64,000 nucleotides of DNA from Aurantimonas coralicida DSM 14790. GTDB lineage: Bacteria > Pseudomonadota > Alphaproteobacteria > Rhizobiales > Rhizobiaceae. The stretch spans positions 248,001 to 312,000 of the forward strand of contig NZ_ATXK01000002.1 in NCBI RefSeq assembly GCF_000421645.1, given 5' to 3'. Positions 11,557-22,195 of this stretch are shown here, one piece after another; positions within the stretch are counted from its first letter, which is position 1, and every line of letters starts with the position of its first letter. The notes under the pieces are model-generated. The model was not told the DNA's origin and searched no databases. It was given only the letters and a program-made list of their open reading frames with translations. Position numbers and translations under genes: made by a program.

Positions 11557-11580
11557 ATACTACAAGGATATTTGTAGTAT
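11557..11580. promoter_or_regulatory. ArsR operator: perfect 9-bp inverted repeat
   Basis: ATACTACAA-N6-TTGTAGTAT is an exact dyad six bases upstream of the arsR start. On the minus strand it overlaps a possible promoter: TTGCAT at 11584-11579 and TAGTAT at 11562-11557, 16 bases apart. That geometry would put repressor binding over the polymerase site and give a leaderless or nearly leaderless arsR message. Confidence 0.75.
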
Positions 11581-11662
11581 GCAAGTGCGGCGATGCCGCC
11601 GCCCGGCGCGCGGTGCCCGTCACGGCGTCGTCCGGAGACGGCCGTTTGCGGCGGCAGTCCGG

Positions 11663-12481
11663 TCAGTCGCCGGGGTCGGGAATCTTCAGGAGCTGGCCGC
11701 AGGCCTTGCAGTGGACGGCGTCGGGGTCGTGGCGCTGCAGGCCGCAATTGGGGCAGGGGTAATCCACCTTGCGCGGCCGGAAGATCGCCTGCGCCAGCCG
11801 CACGAACAGCGAGATGCCGATGATCATGATGACCACCGAGGTCAGCTTGCCCCAGCTGCCCGGCAGGGTGATGTCGCCGTAGCCCGTCGTCGTCACCGAG
11901 GCGACGGTGAAATAGAGGGCGTCGAGATAGCCTTCGAGGCCGGAGCCCTTGCGGAAGAAGGTCGTGTAGACGAAGCCCGTCGCCAGGAAGAGGAAGGTGA
12001 TCAGATTCACCACCGCGCGGGCGAGCTGTTCCCAGTCCTTGTGGCCCCAGCGCCGCAGCGGCCGCCACAGGACGCCGCTCTGGGAGATCGACCACAGGCG
12101 GACGATCCGCAGGAAGCCGAAATTGATGAAGGTGTAGGGAAACAGCAGCGTCGCCAGGATCACCAGGTCGAGCAGCACGAAGGGCTGGCGCAGCCATTTG
12201 AGCGGGTTGCGGGCGGCAAAGCACCGGGCGGCGACGTCGGCGGCCAGGATCGCGGCGACCGAGTAGTCGACGAAGAGGAAGGACGGGTCGTCGCGCAGGA
12301 TCGGGCTGAAGACGAAGAAGGCGATGATCGCCATGTCGACGAGGAGCACCGCCATCTGGAAGCGCAGGGCGTTGCGGGTGTGGCCGTGATAGAGCCGGCG
12401 CAGGCGGACCCTGGCGCGGGCGATCCGGGTCTTGAGCCGGCGGCGGTGCCTGCCATGTGCAGGACGGGCGGATTGCAGCAT
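11663..12481 (-). CDS. Six-TM potassium channel-like protein with C-terminal zinc ribbon
   Basis: A 272-residue membrane protein. After a basic N-terminus come several hydrophobic segments resembling a voltage-sensor-like module with a charged segment FLRIVRLW. A pore loop follows with TTTGYGDI, the potassium selectivity filter, and a last membrane helix. The cytoplasmic C-terminus contains CPNCG and CKACG separated by about 12 residues, a zinc ribbon. This should be a potassium-selective channel, with the ribbon perhaps sensing metal or binding a partner. ATG 12481 was chosen; an in-frame extension to 12616 overlaps the divergent selW-like start. It lies upstream of arsR on the same strand. 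Confidence 0.8.
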   Translation of the reverse strand: MLQSARPAHGRHRRRLKTRIARARVRLRRLYHGHTRNALRFQMAVLLVDMAIIAFFVFSPILRDDPSFLFVDYSVAAILAADVAARCFAARNPLKWLRQPFVLLDLVILATLLFPYTFINFGFLRIVRLWSISQSGVLWRPLRRWGHKDWEQLARAVVNLITFLFLATGFVYTTFFRKGSGLEGYLDALYFTVASVTTTGYGDITLPGSWGKLTSVVIMIIGISLFVRLAQAIFRPRKVDYPCPNCGLQRHDPDAVHCKACGQLLKIPDPGD

Positions 12482-12578
12482 TGCGGCCGATCGTTGGGTC
12501 CGGGAGGGCGCGTCGCGGATCGGCCGGAATGCCGCTCCGATGTCCGAGGTAGCGCGGCAGGCTTCAGGAGTACAGGCA

Positions 12579-12866
12579 ATGAGCGACGACGTGGCGGCCC
12601 CGAGGATCGCGATCACCTATTGCACCCAGTGCCAGTGGCTGCTGCGGGCGGCCTGGATGGCGCAGGAGCTGCTCTCGACGTTCGGCCCGGATCTGGGCGA
12701 GGTGGCGCTGGTGCCGGGCACCGGCGGCGTCTTCGAGATCCGCTATGAGGGCGAGACGATCTGGGAGCGCAAGGCCGATGGCGGTTTTCCCGAGGCCAAG
12801 GTCCTGAAGCAGCGGGTGCGCGACCGGCTCGATCCGGCTCGCGACCTCGGCCACAACGACCGCTGA
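12579..12866 (+). CDS. SelT/SelW/SelH-family redox protein
   Basis: A 95-residue Rdx-family protein with the thioredoxin-like start ITYCTQCQWLLRAAW, whose CxxC replaces the CxxU of eukaryotic selenoprotein W. The central EVALVPGTGGVFEI and the later ETIWERKADGGFPEAKVLKQRVRD blocks are family signatures. It is predicted to be a small cytoplasmic thiol-redox protein of unclear partner. ATG 12579 gives the family length. It is divergent from the channel gene and converges on the DUF427 gene. Confidence 0.88.
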   Translation: MSDDVAAPRIAITYCTQCQWLLRAAWMAQELLSTFGPDLGEVALVPGTGGVFEIRYEGETIWERKADGGFPEAKVLKQRVRDRLDPARDLGHNDR

Positions 12867-12870
12867 CGCG

Positions 12871-12892
12871 GCGGGGCCGCTGCCGGCCCCGC
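12871..12892. terminator. GC hairpin between convergent genes
   Basis: GCGGGGCC and GGCCCCGC form a perfect 8-bp stem with a 6-base loop between the stop codons of the SelW-like and DUF427 genes. No T-run is present on either side. It is a possible bidirectional terminator. Confidence 0.4.
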
Positions 12893-12915
12893 GCAGGATG
12901 AAAGGCCCGGCCGGA

Positions 12916-13281
12916 TCAATCGACGGCGACGGTCACCTTGCTCGGATCGAAGGCGACATGGCCGGCGATCTCGCCGACGCCGGCATGGGGCGTGTCATAG
13001 GCCCAGACCGCATCGTCGGCCGCCTGCGCCTCGGCGGTGATCGACCAGTAGCGGGCCTCGCCCTTGAACGGGCAGGTCGTGCGCCGGTCGCTCTCGCGCA
13101 GATAGGCCATCTCCACCCGGTCCTTCGGGATGTAGTAGACCGGGTCGTAGCCGGTCTCGTGCAGCACCAGAGCCTCATTGGTGGAGGCGAGGATCGCGCC
13201 ATGGAAATTGACGATCACCGGGCCGGTTGCCGGCTCGATGCGAATCCGTTCGCGGGTGCGCTGTTCCATGTCTGTGGTCAT
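12916..13281 (-). CDS. DUF427 domain protein
   Basis: A 121-residue protein with the DUF427 signatures: ALVLHETGYDPVYYIPKDRVEM, TTCPFKGEARYWSI and DDAVWAYDTPHAGVGEIAGHVAFD. Members are small, soluble, probably beta-barrel proteins with no assigned reaction. The start ATG 13281 is followed by MTTDMEQRTRERIRIEPA. The 128 bases upstream contain the dyad CCAAT-N7-ATTGG (13291-13307), a possible operator. Confidence 0.85.
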   Translation of the reverse strand: MTTDMEQRTRERIRIEPATGPVIVNFHGAILASTNEALVLHETGYDPVYYIPKDRVEMAYLRESDRRTTCPFKGEARYWSITAEAQAADDAVWAYDTPHAGVGEIAGHVAFDPSKVTVAVD

Positions 13282-13409
13282 CGGGCTTCTCCAATTGCAG
13301 TGATTGGCAAGGGAAAGGGGACCGTGGCCAAGCTGTTCCCCGGCTGCGGCGAAGCGTCCGGATCGCTGCCGTGCCGGGACGGGCGCCCGGCACGGAGTTT
13401 TGGCCGCGC

Positions 13410-13850
13410 CTAGAGCGCGAGTTGCAGATGTGGCCGGCCGTCCGAGGTCTTCTCGGCCGTTGCGCCGGTCGCATCCACGGTGACGGTCACCCGCCGCCGG
13501 AACGCCGAGAAACTGTCGAAGGAGACGACGTCCACCGGGGTGTCGAACTGGATCGAGGCCCGGTAGCGCCCGCTCTTGGACAGAGCGTGCAACGCGACGA
13601 GTTCGCCGGTGAAGTCGTGGCCGAGATAGCGGCCGGCCACCGTCGAGCCGATGGTGAGATCGGCGACGGAGCGACCGCGTGCGGCCAGCGCATTCAGCGT
13701 GTTCCAGTCGCGCACGCCATGCTGGCGCGCCACCAGTTCCAGGGCGGCGCTGTGGGTGAGGTCGTGGCCCGTGTCCGCCAGTCCGGCGCGCAGGCGCCTG
13801 GCCTGGGCCTTGTAGTCGGTGGCGGTCTGGGTGTGGGGCATGCCGGTCAT
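13410..13850 (-). CDS. Glyoxalase-superfamily-type small protein
   Basis: A 146-residue protein with the N-terminal pattern DYKAQARRLRAGLADTGHDLTHSAALELVARQHGVRDWNTL, found in proteins that databases label glyoxalase superfamily. A second half contains LGHDFTGELVALHAL and a beta-rich end. No metal-binding His/Glu set typical of glyoxalase I is evident, so enzymatic activity is doubtful. ATG 13850 is preceded by GAAAGG at good spacing; an earlier in-frame start at 13877 is less likely. It is divergent from betB across 282 bases in which I see no clear site. Confidence 0.6.
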   Translation of the reverse strand: MTGMPHTQTATDYKAQARRLRAGLADTGHDLTHSAALELVARQHGVRDWNTLNALAARGRSVADLTIGSTVAGRYLGHDFTGELVALHALSKSGRYRASIQFDTPVDVVSFDSFSAFRRRVTVTVDATGATAEKTSDGRPHLQLAL

Positions 13851-14132
13851 CTGCTGAACCTTTCGAGGTCGTCGCATGCGGCGTCTTGAAGTCGGGGCTC
13901 GCGATTGCCGTCAGGCCGCATGCCAACACGATTGGCGTCACGGATGATCGGAAAGGGGATTCACCACGGCTTTCGCCCGCGAGCGGCAGGCTCCCTCGGC
14001 CCGCAGCACAGATGGAGGGTTGCGGTCGCAACGTCAAGCGCGGCGGTGTCGGCGGCATCGGCGGACCCGCCATGGTGGCGCGCGGCGGCCGGCGGCGTTA
14101 CAGAAGCGGCAACGAAGGAAGAGGACGAAGCC

Positions 14133-15596
14133 ATGCGCGCCCAGCCCAACGGATCCCATTACATCGACGGCGGCTATGTCGAGGACGAGAGCGGCGAGGC
14201 CTTCGCCAGCATCTATCCGGCCACCGGCGAGACCATCGCCGAACTGCATGCGGCCACCCCGGCCCTGATCGAGCGCGCCATTGCCGCGGCGCAGAAGGGG
14301 CAGGCCGTCTGGGCGGCAATGACCGGCGCCGAGCGCGGCCGCATCCTGCGCCGGGCCGCGGCGATCATGCGCGACCGCAACGAGGCGCTGTCGGAGCTGG
14401 AGACGCTGGACACCGGCAAGGCGCTGTCCGAGACGCTGGTGGCGGATGCCGCCTCGGGCGCCGACGCGCTGGAATATTTCGGCGCGCTGGCCGCCGACAT
14501 CACCGGCGACTACATCGATCTCGGCGGCTCCTTCGCCTATACGCGCCGCGAACCGCTGGGCGTCTGCGCCGGCATCGGCGCCTGGAACTACCCGATCCAG
14601 ATCGCATCCTGGAAGGCCGCGCCGGCGCTGGCCTGCGGCAATGCGATGATCTTCAAGCCCTCTGAAGTGACGCCGCTGACGGCGCTGAAACTCGCCGAGA
14701 TCCTGTCCGAGGCGGGCCTGCCGGCCGGCGTCTTCAACGTCGTGCAGGGCATGGGCCCGGTCGGTGCGGCACTCGCCGGGCATCCGCAGATCGCCAAGGT
14801 GTCGGTCACCGGCTCGGTGCCGACCGGCGCGCGGGTGATGCAGGCGGCGTCGCAGACGACCAAGCACGTGACCCTGGAGCTCGGCGGCAAGTCGCCGATC
14901 GTGGTCTTCGCCGATGCCGATCTCGATGCGGCGGTTTCCGGCGCGATCCTCGGCAATTTCTACTCCACCGGCCAGATCTGCTCGAACGGCACCCGCGTCT
15001 TCGTCGAGCGCTCGGTGCGGGCCGCCTTCGTCGAGAAGCTGGTGGCGCGCACCAGGGCGATCACCCTCGGCGACCCGATGCGGGTGACCACCGATCTCGG
15101 CCCGCTGGTCTCGCGCGCCCAGTACGAGAAGGTGCTCTCCTATCTGGAGATCGGCCGGCAGGAAGGCGCGACGGTCGCCTGCGGCGGCGGCAGTGCGAAG
15201 GTCGACGGCTTTCCCGACGGCGTCTTCGTCGAGCCGACGGTCTTCACCGACGTGACCGACGACATGCGCATCGCCGGCGAGGAGATCTTCGGCCCGGTCA
15301 TGTGCGTCCTCGATTTCGACGACGAGGAGGAGGCGATCGCCCGGGCCAATGCCAGCGAGTTCGGCTTGGCGGCGGGCGTCTACACCCGCGACATCCAGCG
15401 CGGCCACCGGGTCGTGGCGAAGCTGCAGGCCGGCACCTGCTGGATCAACGCCTACAATCTGACCCCAGTGGAAATGCCCTTCGGCGGCTTCAAGCGCTCC
15501 GGCATCGGGCGAGAGAACGGACGGGCGGCGCTGGAGCACTACAGCCAGGTCAAGTCCGTCTATGTCGAGATGGGCACCAGCGAAGCGCCCTACTGA
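14133..15596 (+). CDS. betB: Betaine aldehyde dehydrogenase
   Basis: A 487-residue NAD(P)-dependent aldehyde dehydrogenase. It oxidises betaine aldehyde to the osmoprotectant glycine betaine. The N-terminal [10 protein letters not shown], the [10 protein letters not shown] block and the Glu motif TLELGGKSP and Cys motif [12 protein letters not shown] are those of BetB. The C-terminal [22 protein letters not shown] matches E. coli BetB closely. ATG 14133 gives the usual length (about 490). No betA, betI or choline transporter gene is adjacent, so the substrate supply must be encoded elsewhere. Confidence 0.9.
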   Translation: MRAQPNGSHYIDGGYVEDESGEAFASIYPATGETIAELHAATPALIERAIAAAQKGQAVWAAMTGAERGRILRRAAAIMRDRNEALSELETLDTGKALSETLVADAASGADALEYFGALAADITGDYIDLGGSFAYTRREPLGVCAGIGAWNYPIQIASWKAAPALACGNAMIFKPSEVTPLTALKLAEILSEAGLPAGVFNVVQGMGPVGAALAGHPQIAKVSVTGSVPTGARVMQAASQTTKHVTLELGGKSPIVVFADADLDAAVSGAILGNFYSTGQICSNGTRVFVERSVRAAFVEKLVARTRAITLGDPMRVTTDLGPLVSRAQYEKVLSYLEIGRQEGATVACGGGSAKVDGFPDGVFVEPTVFTDVTDDMRIAGEEIFGPVMCVLDFDDEEEAIARANASEFGLAAGVYTRDIQRGHRVVAKLQAGTCWINAYNLTPVEMPFGGFKRSGIGRENGRAALEHYSQVKSVYVEMGTSEAPY

Positions 15597-15704
15597 CGTG
15601 GTGGGGGCCGGTCACGGGACCGTCAGGGTGCAGGCGTTGACTTTCGCCCGCCGCCATTGTTCGGCTGTCTGCATGTGCGGCGAAGCAGCGAGAACCCGGC
15701 CCTG

Positions 15705-16268
15705 ATGGCGACAAGTGCGGAGGAAGGCCGGGCTGTGCTCGTGGAACGCCTGCGCGCCGTCGCCGCGGGCGACCGCGGGGCCCTGCAGGCCGTCTATGAT
15801 CTGACATCGGCGAAGCTTTTCGGCATCTGCCTGCGTATCTTGGGGGACCGCGAGGAAGCCGAGGACGTGTTGCAGGATGTGTATCTGATCATATGGCGCA
15901 AGGCCGAGAGCTTCGATGCGGGGCGGGCGAGCCCGATCACCTGGCTGGCGACGATCGCCCGCAACCGGTCGATCGACCGGCTGCGCCAGGTCGGCCCCCG
16001 CCGCGCCGACCGGCCGGTGGACGCTGCGCTGGATCTTGCCGATGGCACGCCCGACGCCTTCGAGCTGCTGCATCGCGCGCAGGAGGGGCAGCAACTCGCC
16101 GTATGCCTGGACACGCTGGAGGAGCGCGCCCGCAGTGCGATCACCGCGGCCTTTTTCGGCGGCGCCACCTATGAAACGCTGGCCGGACATGCCGGGGTGC
16201 CGCTCGGCACCATGAAGAGCCTGATCCGGCGCGGACTGCAGAAACTGAAGGGATGCCTGTCGCAATGA
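15705..16268 (+). CDS. ECF sigma factor (SigK-like)
   Basis: A 187-residue RNA polymerase sigma factor with regions 2 and 4 only. Region 2 contains LGDREEAEDVLQDVYLIIWRKAESFD and the ITWLATIARNRSIDRLR melting/-10 recognition helix; region 4 has ITAAFFGGATYETLAGHAGVPLGTMKSLIRRGLQKL. ATG 15705 was chosen, as the 16 residues before it are not family-like. Its stop overlaps the anti-sigma start in ATGA. SigK-type factors usually respond to redox or oxidative signals through their anti-sigma partner. Confidence 0.88.
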   Translation: MATSAEEGRAVLVERLRAVAAGDRGALQAVYDLTSAKLFGICLRILGDREEAEDVLQDVYLIIWRKAESFDAGRASPITWLATIARNRSIDRLRQVGPRRADRPVDAALDLADGTPDAFELLHRAQEGQQLAVCLDTLEERARSAITAAFFGGATYETLAGHAGVPLGTMKSLIRRGLQKLKGCLSQ

Positions 16269-16993
16269 CCGCGGCGCAAGACCACGAACGGGACGATGCG
16301 GATCTGGCCGCCGAGTATGTGCTCGGCGTCCTGGATGGCGCGGAGCGTCGTGCGGTCGAGCGCCGGGCGGCGACGGATGCCGCCTTCGCGCAGGAGATCG
16401 ATGCCTGGGCCGAGCGCCTCGGACCTTTGGCGCAGACGGTGCCGGCGGTGGTGCCGCCCGCCAGCGTCTGGTCCCGCATTGCCGGTGAGATCGACTGGAC
16501 GACGCGCCGTGCCGCGACCCCGGCGGCGCCGCGCGGCCGCAGGGTGTCGCCGATCTGGCAATGGCTGGGGCTCGGCGGCATGGGGCTCGCCGTCACCAGC
16601 CTGGCCATGCTCATTCTGGTCGCCGGGCGCGACCTCGCCGCACCGCCCCAGGCGCCGGGCGGGACGCTGACCGCGACGCTCAGCGCCGATGACGGCACGC
16701 CGCTCCTGACGGTGGTGATCGATACCGGCACTGCCGAGGCGACGCTGATCCCCGTCGTCGCGGCGCAGGAGGCGGGCCGGGTGCCCGAGCTCTGGCTGGT
16801 GCCGCCGGCCGGCGGTGCGCCGCGCTCGCTCGGCCTGATCGACATGACTCATCCGCTGCGGCTGGTTCTCAGCGATCCCGAATATGGCGCCACCGATGCC
16901 GCGCTCGCGGTTTCCATGGAGCCCGAGGGTGGTTCACCCACCGGCCTGCCGACGGGACCCGTCGTCGCCTCCGGCCCGCTGCATTCGATCTGA
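16265..16993 (+). CDS. RskA-type anti-sigma factor
   Basis: A 242-residue single-pass membrane protein. The cytoplasmic N-terminus (DLAAEYVLGVLDGAERRAVERR) is the anti-sigma domain of the RskA family. One hydrophobic segment (about 105-122) is followed by a periplasmic domain with LWLVPPAGGAPRSLGLI and a P/G-rich end, the RskA C-terminal domain. It should sequester the ECF factor encoded directly upstream, which it overlaps by four bases. The periplasmic domain would receive the signal. Confidence 0.88.
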   Translation: MTAAQDHERDDADLAAEYVLGVLDGAERRAVERRAATDAAFAQEIDAWAERLGPLAQTVPAVVPPASVWSRIAGEIDWTTRRAATPAAPRGRRVSPIWQWLGLGGMGLAVTSLAMLILVAGRDLAAPPQAPGGTLTATLSADDGTPLLTVVIDTGTAEATLIPVVAAQEAGRVPELWLVPPAGGAPRSLGLIDMTHPLRLVLSDPEYGATDAALAVSMEPEGGSPTGLPTGPVVASGPLHSI

Positions 16994-17011
16994 TCGCCTG
17001 ACAGGAACGGA

Positions 17012-17049
17012 ACAGGCCGGTCGACCTCGCGAGAGATCGACCGGCCTGT
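17012..17049. terminator. 13-bp perfect hairpin between convergent genes
   Basis: ACAGGCCGGTCGA and its exact complement flank a 12-base loop. It lies between the stop codons of the anti-sigma gene and the chemoreceptor gene. No T-run is present, but stability and location suggest a bidirectional terminator. Confidence 0.5.
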
Positions 17050-17141
17050 CTGCATGTGATCGGAAGCGTCGGACCGTTGGTTTCCCGGCTCAGTCAGTCG
17101 GTCCGGTGGCCGGGCACGCGAACGCGCCGGGCTATTGTTTC

Positions 17142-19364
17142 TCAGAACTCGTCCCAGCTGTCGGCGACCGGCTTCGGTGCCGCACCGCCGTCGATGGTCC
17201 GCAGCTGCGTGACGCCGCGCGACGGCGCCCCGTGGCGATGCGAGGCCTGAGGCGCCGGCGAACCGCGGCGGGCGCCGGCATTGCCGGCACTGGTGCTGAA
17301 CTTGGCCATGGCATGGGCCAACTCGTCGGTCTCGTTGGCCAGCGTCTGGCTGGCCGCCGTCGCTTCCTCGACCATCGCGGCGTTCTGCTGGGTCACCTTG
17401 TCCATCTGGTCGGCGGCCCCCGAGACTTCCCGCAGGCTCGTCGCCTGTTCACGGGCGCTCGATGCAATGGTCGAGATCACTTCGGCCATGGCGCTGACCT
17501 CGGTGACGATCTCCTCCAGCGACTTGCCGGACGCGGTGACCAGCTCGACGCCGGTGCCGACCTGCTCGCGGGACGTGGCGATCAGCGTCTTGATCTCCTT
17601 GGCGGCTTCCGCCGAGCGCTGGGCGAGCCCGCGCACTTCCTGGGCGACGACCGCAAAGCCCTTGCCCGCCTCGCCGGCCCGTGCCGCCTCGACACCGGCA
17701 TTCAGGGCAAGCAGGTTGGTCTGGAAGGCGATCTCGTCGATGACGGAAATGATCGAGTTGATCTTCTCGGACGACTGCTCGATCTGGCCCATGGCCGCGA
17801 CCGCCTTGCCGACGACCTCGCCGCCCTTCTGCGCCTTCTCGCGGGCCCCCGACGCCACCTGCTGGGCCTTGCCGGCACCCTCGGCGGTCTCGTTGACCGC
17901 CTGGGTGACTTCGCCAAGGGCTGCAACAGTCTCTTCGAGGCTGGCCGCCTGCTGTTCGGTGCGATGCGCCAGATCGTTCGACGCGGTGTTGATCTCACCG
18001 AGACCGGTACGGATCGAGGCGATGGAGGTCACGACATGGCCGATGGCCTCTTCCAGCGAGGCGACGCTGGCGTTGAACTTGGCGCGGATCGGCTCGAACT
18101 CCTCGGCCACCCTGTCCTGCATGCGCACGGTCAGGTCGCCGGCCGACAGACGCTCGAAGCCCACCTCGACGACGCCGACAAAGGCCCGCAGATCCTCAGC
18201 CTTGGCGTTGTCGAGGGCCGCCTGACGCTTCTTGGCCTCTTCCTGGCTGATGCGGGTGGCCTCGGCTTCCTCCTCCAGACGCTCCTGGTCGATGGCGGTC
18301 TGCTTGAAGACCTGCACGGCGCGGGCCATCGCGCCGATCTCGTCGGCGCGTTCCTGGCCGTGGACCTCGACCGAATGGTCGCCGGTCGCCAGCGTGCCCA
18401 TGGTCGCGGTCAGGCGCTGGATGGCGCCGCCGAGGGAACGGGCGAACAGCATGAAGCCGAGAAGCGACAGGAGCGACACGACCAGCGTGCCGACGATGGT
18501 GGACCAGAGCGCGGCGCTGCGGCCCGCGGCCATGGCGCTGACGTCGGAGGCGACTTCCAAGACGCCGATATTGGTGCCGGAATAGTTCGTCAGCGGGATC
18601 GCGGTGGCCGCATAGCTGACATTGCCGACATCGGCGATCTTCTCCACCGTGGTGCCGCCATAGACCGTCTGCACTTCCGACAGGTCGAGCAGGCCTTCCG
18701 ACGCCATGGTCGAAGCCTGGGTGACGAAGCCCTCGTCGGTGAAGATCTTGACGGTGAGCGCGGCGTTGCGGCTCTCGGCAAGGCGCGCGAAATACTGCTC
18801 GGTCAGCTTGGTGCCGATATCGACGATACCGACGACGACGCCGTTGCGGATCACCGGAGCCGAGGCGAACATGCTGACGGCGGTGCGGCCCGGCTCGATG
18901 CCGGCCGTCATCTGGCCGCCGGCGATCGCCGCTTCCACCATCTTGCGCCGGCCGGCGAGCTTGTCGCCGAACTTGCCGGGCTCGTGGATGCGCGCCACGA
19001 CGGTAGTATCGGCCTGGCTGAAGGTGATGAGCTGCATCGCGCCCTTTTCGACGATCTCTTCGTAATTGCCGCCGTAGCGCGCCAGCAGCGCATCGCGGTC
19101 GTTCGCCATCACGAGGTCGGCGACGCCGGGATCGGCAGCCAGCGCCAGCGCAAGGGCCGAGGCGGCGCGCTTCTGGGCCTCGATGTCGGCCATCACGAAG
19201 GACAGATCATTGGCCATCTCGGCATGGATATTGGCGTCGTTCATCACCGCCTGGCGATACCAGGCGAGGCCACCGATCATGCAGCTGGCAAACAGGACGG
19301 CGGCAAACCCGTAGGCGGTAATGCGGATCCAGAGCGGTCGTGCGACCTCGGCCTTGGTCTTCAT
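17142..19364 (-). CDS. Methyl-accepting chemotaxis protein with periplasmic sensor
   Basis: A 740-residue chemoreceptor. A first membrane helix (about 15-37) is followed by a periplasmic ligand-binding domain of about 270 residues resembling the single/double Cache group ([26 protein letters not shown]). A second membrane helix, HAMP repeats and a long coiled-coil signalling domain follow, with the conserved tip [28 protein letters not shown] that binds CheA and CheW. The last residues SWDEF resemble the NWETF-type tether used by CheR and CheB. ATG 19364 was chosen because it begins [15 protein letters not shown] before the first membrane helix. The gene stands alone. Confidence 0.92.
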   Translation of the reverse strand: MKTKAEVARPLWIRITAYGFAAVLFASCMIGGLAWYRQAVMNDANIHAEMANDLSFVMADIEAQKRAASALALALAADPGVADLVMANDRDALLARYGGNYEEIVEKGAMQLITFSQADTTVVARIHEPGKFGDKLAGRRKMVEAAIAGGQMTAGIEPGRTAVSMFASAPVIRNGVVVGIVDIGTKLTEQYFARLAESRNAALTVKIFTDEGFVTQASTMASEGLLDLSEVQTVYGGTTVEKIADVGNVSYAATAIPLTNYSGTNIGVLEVASDVSAMAAGRSAALWSTIVGTLVVSLLSLLGFMLFARSLGGAIQRLTATMGTLATGDHSVEVHGQERADEIGAMARAVQVFKQTAIDQERLEEEAEATRISQEEAKKRQAALDNAKAEDLRAFVGVVEVGFERLSAGDLTVRMQDRVAEEFEPIRAKFNASVASLEEAIGHVVTSIASIRTGLGEINTASNDLAHRTEQQAASLEETVAALGEVTQAVNETAEGAGKAQQVASGAREKAQKGGEVVGKAVAAMGQIEQSSEKINSIISVIDEIAFQTNLLALNAGVEAARAGEAGKGFAVVAQEVRGLAQRSAEAAKEIKTLIATSREQVGTGVELVTASGKSLEEIVTEVSAMAEVISTIASSAREQATSLREVSGAADQMDKVTQQNAAMVEEATAASQTLANETDELAHAMAKFSTSAGNAGARRGSPAPQASHRHGAPSRGVTQLRTIDGGAAPKPVADSWDEF

Positions 19365-19601
19365 CGTCTCGAACTTCTTTCGCGGGTCTGACGCCTGCCG
19401 GTAGTGTCGCGGCGTCGGGAAATGATCATCGGCACACAGGAATTTGATCAACAGCACTTAACAATGTGCGAACGCGCCGCGGTTGCTTTCGATTTGCCCG
19501 GAGCCTGACGCAAGGTTGGCGCGGCGGGCGCTGTTCGCGGTCTTTGTAAGCCGGTCGATCAGCCATGGCGCGGGGTCGGCCGATGCGGTAACGCTGCCCC
19601 G

Positions 19602-19760
19602 ATGAGCAAGCTCTTTTCCGTCATCTTCCTGCTTTTGATGATCGCCCATCTGATCCGGCCCTTCGGCGTGCCGGGGCTGCGCAAGCGCGGCGATTTCTGG
19701 AAGCTGGCGCTTCTGGGCATCTTCGCCTTCATGGCGACGGTGCTGATCCGGCCGCAATAG
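19602..19760 (+). CDS. Small single/two-helix membrane protein
   Basis: An open frame of 52 residues, MSKLFSVIFLLLMIAHLIRP followed by FGVPGLRKRGDFWKLALLGIFAF and a second hydrophobic stretch ending LIRPQ. The pattern is two membrane helices joined by a basic loop. The high G/C at third positions fits coding DNA, and similar tiny membrane proteins occur in other Rhizobiales from memory. The role is unknown. It sits between the divergent chemoreceptor and the branched-chain dehydrogenase operon. Confidence 0.55.
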   Translation: MSKLFSVIFLLLMIAHLIRPFGVPGLRKRGDFWKLALLGIFAFMATVLIRPQ

Positions 19761-19820
19761 TCGCGCCGCGCCGGCAGACCCCCGGCAGACAAACGCGGCC
19801 GTCCCCACACGCCACCTTGA

Positions 19821-21110
<1,290 letters not shown>

Positions 21111-21179
21111 CGATGCGCACGGCAGGGCGGAACGGCCGGGCAGGCCCCGGCGGCGAACGCAGGAAAGGTTGCTGACGCC

Positions 21180-22193
21180 ATGGCGCGCATGACCATGATC
21201 GAGGCGATCCGCGACGCCCATGCGGTGAAGATGGCGGAGGACGACAATGTCGTCGTCTTCGGCGAGGACGTCGGCTATTTCGGCGGCGTCTTCCGCTGCA
21301 CCGCCGGGCTGCAGGAGCGCTTCGGCAAGAACCGCTGCTTCGACGCGCCGATCAACGAGAGCGGCATCGTCGGCACCGCCATCGGCATGGCCGCCTATGG
21401 CTTGCGGCCGGTCGTGGAGATGCAGTTCGCCGATTACGTCTATCCGGCCTACGACCAGATCGTCTCGGAGGCGGCGCGGCTGCGCTATCGCTCGGCCAGC
21501 GACTTCACCGCGCCGATGGTGGTGCGCATGCCGACCGGCGGCGGCATCTTCGGCGGCCAGACCCACTCCCAGTCGCCCGAGGCGCTGTTCACCCATGTCG
21601 CCGGCCTGAAGACGGTGGTGCCGTCCAACCCCTACGACGCCAAGGGCCTGCTGATCGCCGCCATCGAGGACAACGACCCGGTGATCTTCCTGGAGCCCAA
21701 GCGGCTCTATAACGGCCCCTTCGACGGCCATCACGACCGGCCGGTGACGCCCTGGTCGAAGCACCCGCTGGGCGAGGTGCCGGAGGGCCGCTACACCGTG
21801 CCGCTCGGCAAGGGCGTGGTGCGCCGCGAGGGCGCCGGGGTCACCGTTCTGGCCTATGGGACCATGGTGCATGTCGCCATCGCGGCGGCCGAAATGGTCG
21901 GCGTCGATGCCGAGATCCTCGACCTGCGCACCCTCGTGCCCCTCGATCTCGACCTGATCCGGCAATCGGTGGAAAAGACCGGCCGCTGCGTCGTCGTCCA
22001 CGAGGCGACGCTGACCTCGGGCTTCGGCGCCGAGCTCTGCGCCCTCGTCGAGGAGAATTGCTTCTATCACCTCGAGGCGCCGATCCTCAGGGTCGCCGGC
22101 TGGGACACGCCCTATCCGCACGCCCAGGAATGGGACTATTTTCCCGGTCCGGCGCGGGTCGGGGCGGCCCTCAGACAGGTCATGGAGGGCTGA
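21180..22193 (+). CDS. bkdA2: Branched-chain 2-oxo acid dehydrogenase E1, beta subunit
   Basis: A 337-residue partner of the alpha subunit that completes the E1 active site. Family signatures are FGEDVGYFGGVFRCTAGLQERFG, NESGIVGTAIGMAAYGLRPVVEMQF and GGGIFGGQTHSQSPEA. The C-terminal transketolase domain includes EILDLRTLVPLD. It starts at ATG 21180, about 70 bases after bkdA1, with AGGAAAGG upstream, and ends three bases before the E2 start. Confidence 0.95.
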   Translation: MARMTMIEAIRDAHAVKMAEDDNVVVFGEDVGYFGGVFRCTAGLQERFGKNRCFDAPINESGIVGTAIGMAAYGLRPVVEMQFADYVYPAYDQIVSEAARLRYRSASDFTAPMVVRMPTGGGIFGGQTHSQSPEALFTHVAGLKTVVPSNPYDAKGLLIAAIEDNDPVIFLEPKRLYNGPFDGHHDRPVTPWSKHPLGEVPEGRYTVPLGKGVVRREGAGVTVLAYGTMVHVAIAAAEMVGVDAEILDLRTLVPLDLDLIRQSVEKTGRCVVVHEATLTSGFGAELCALVEENCFYHLEAPILRVAGWDTPYPHAQEWDYFPGPARVGAALRQVMEG

Positions 22194-22195
22194 TC

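Noticed and set aside
14034-15539. A 501-codon minus-strand frame across betB, and similar shadows at 22136-23491, 35251-36525 and 61921-63402
   Set aside because: All lie antisense to conserved genes and show no family motifs.
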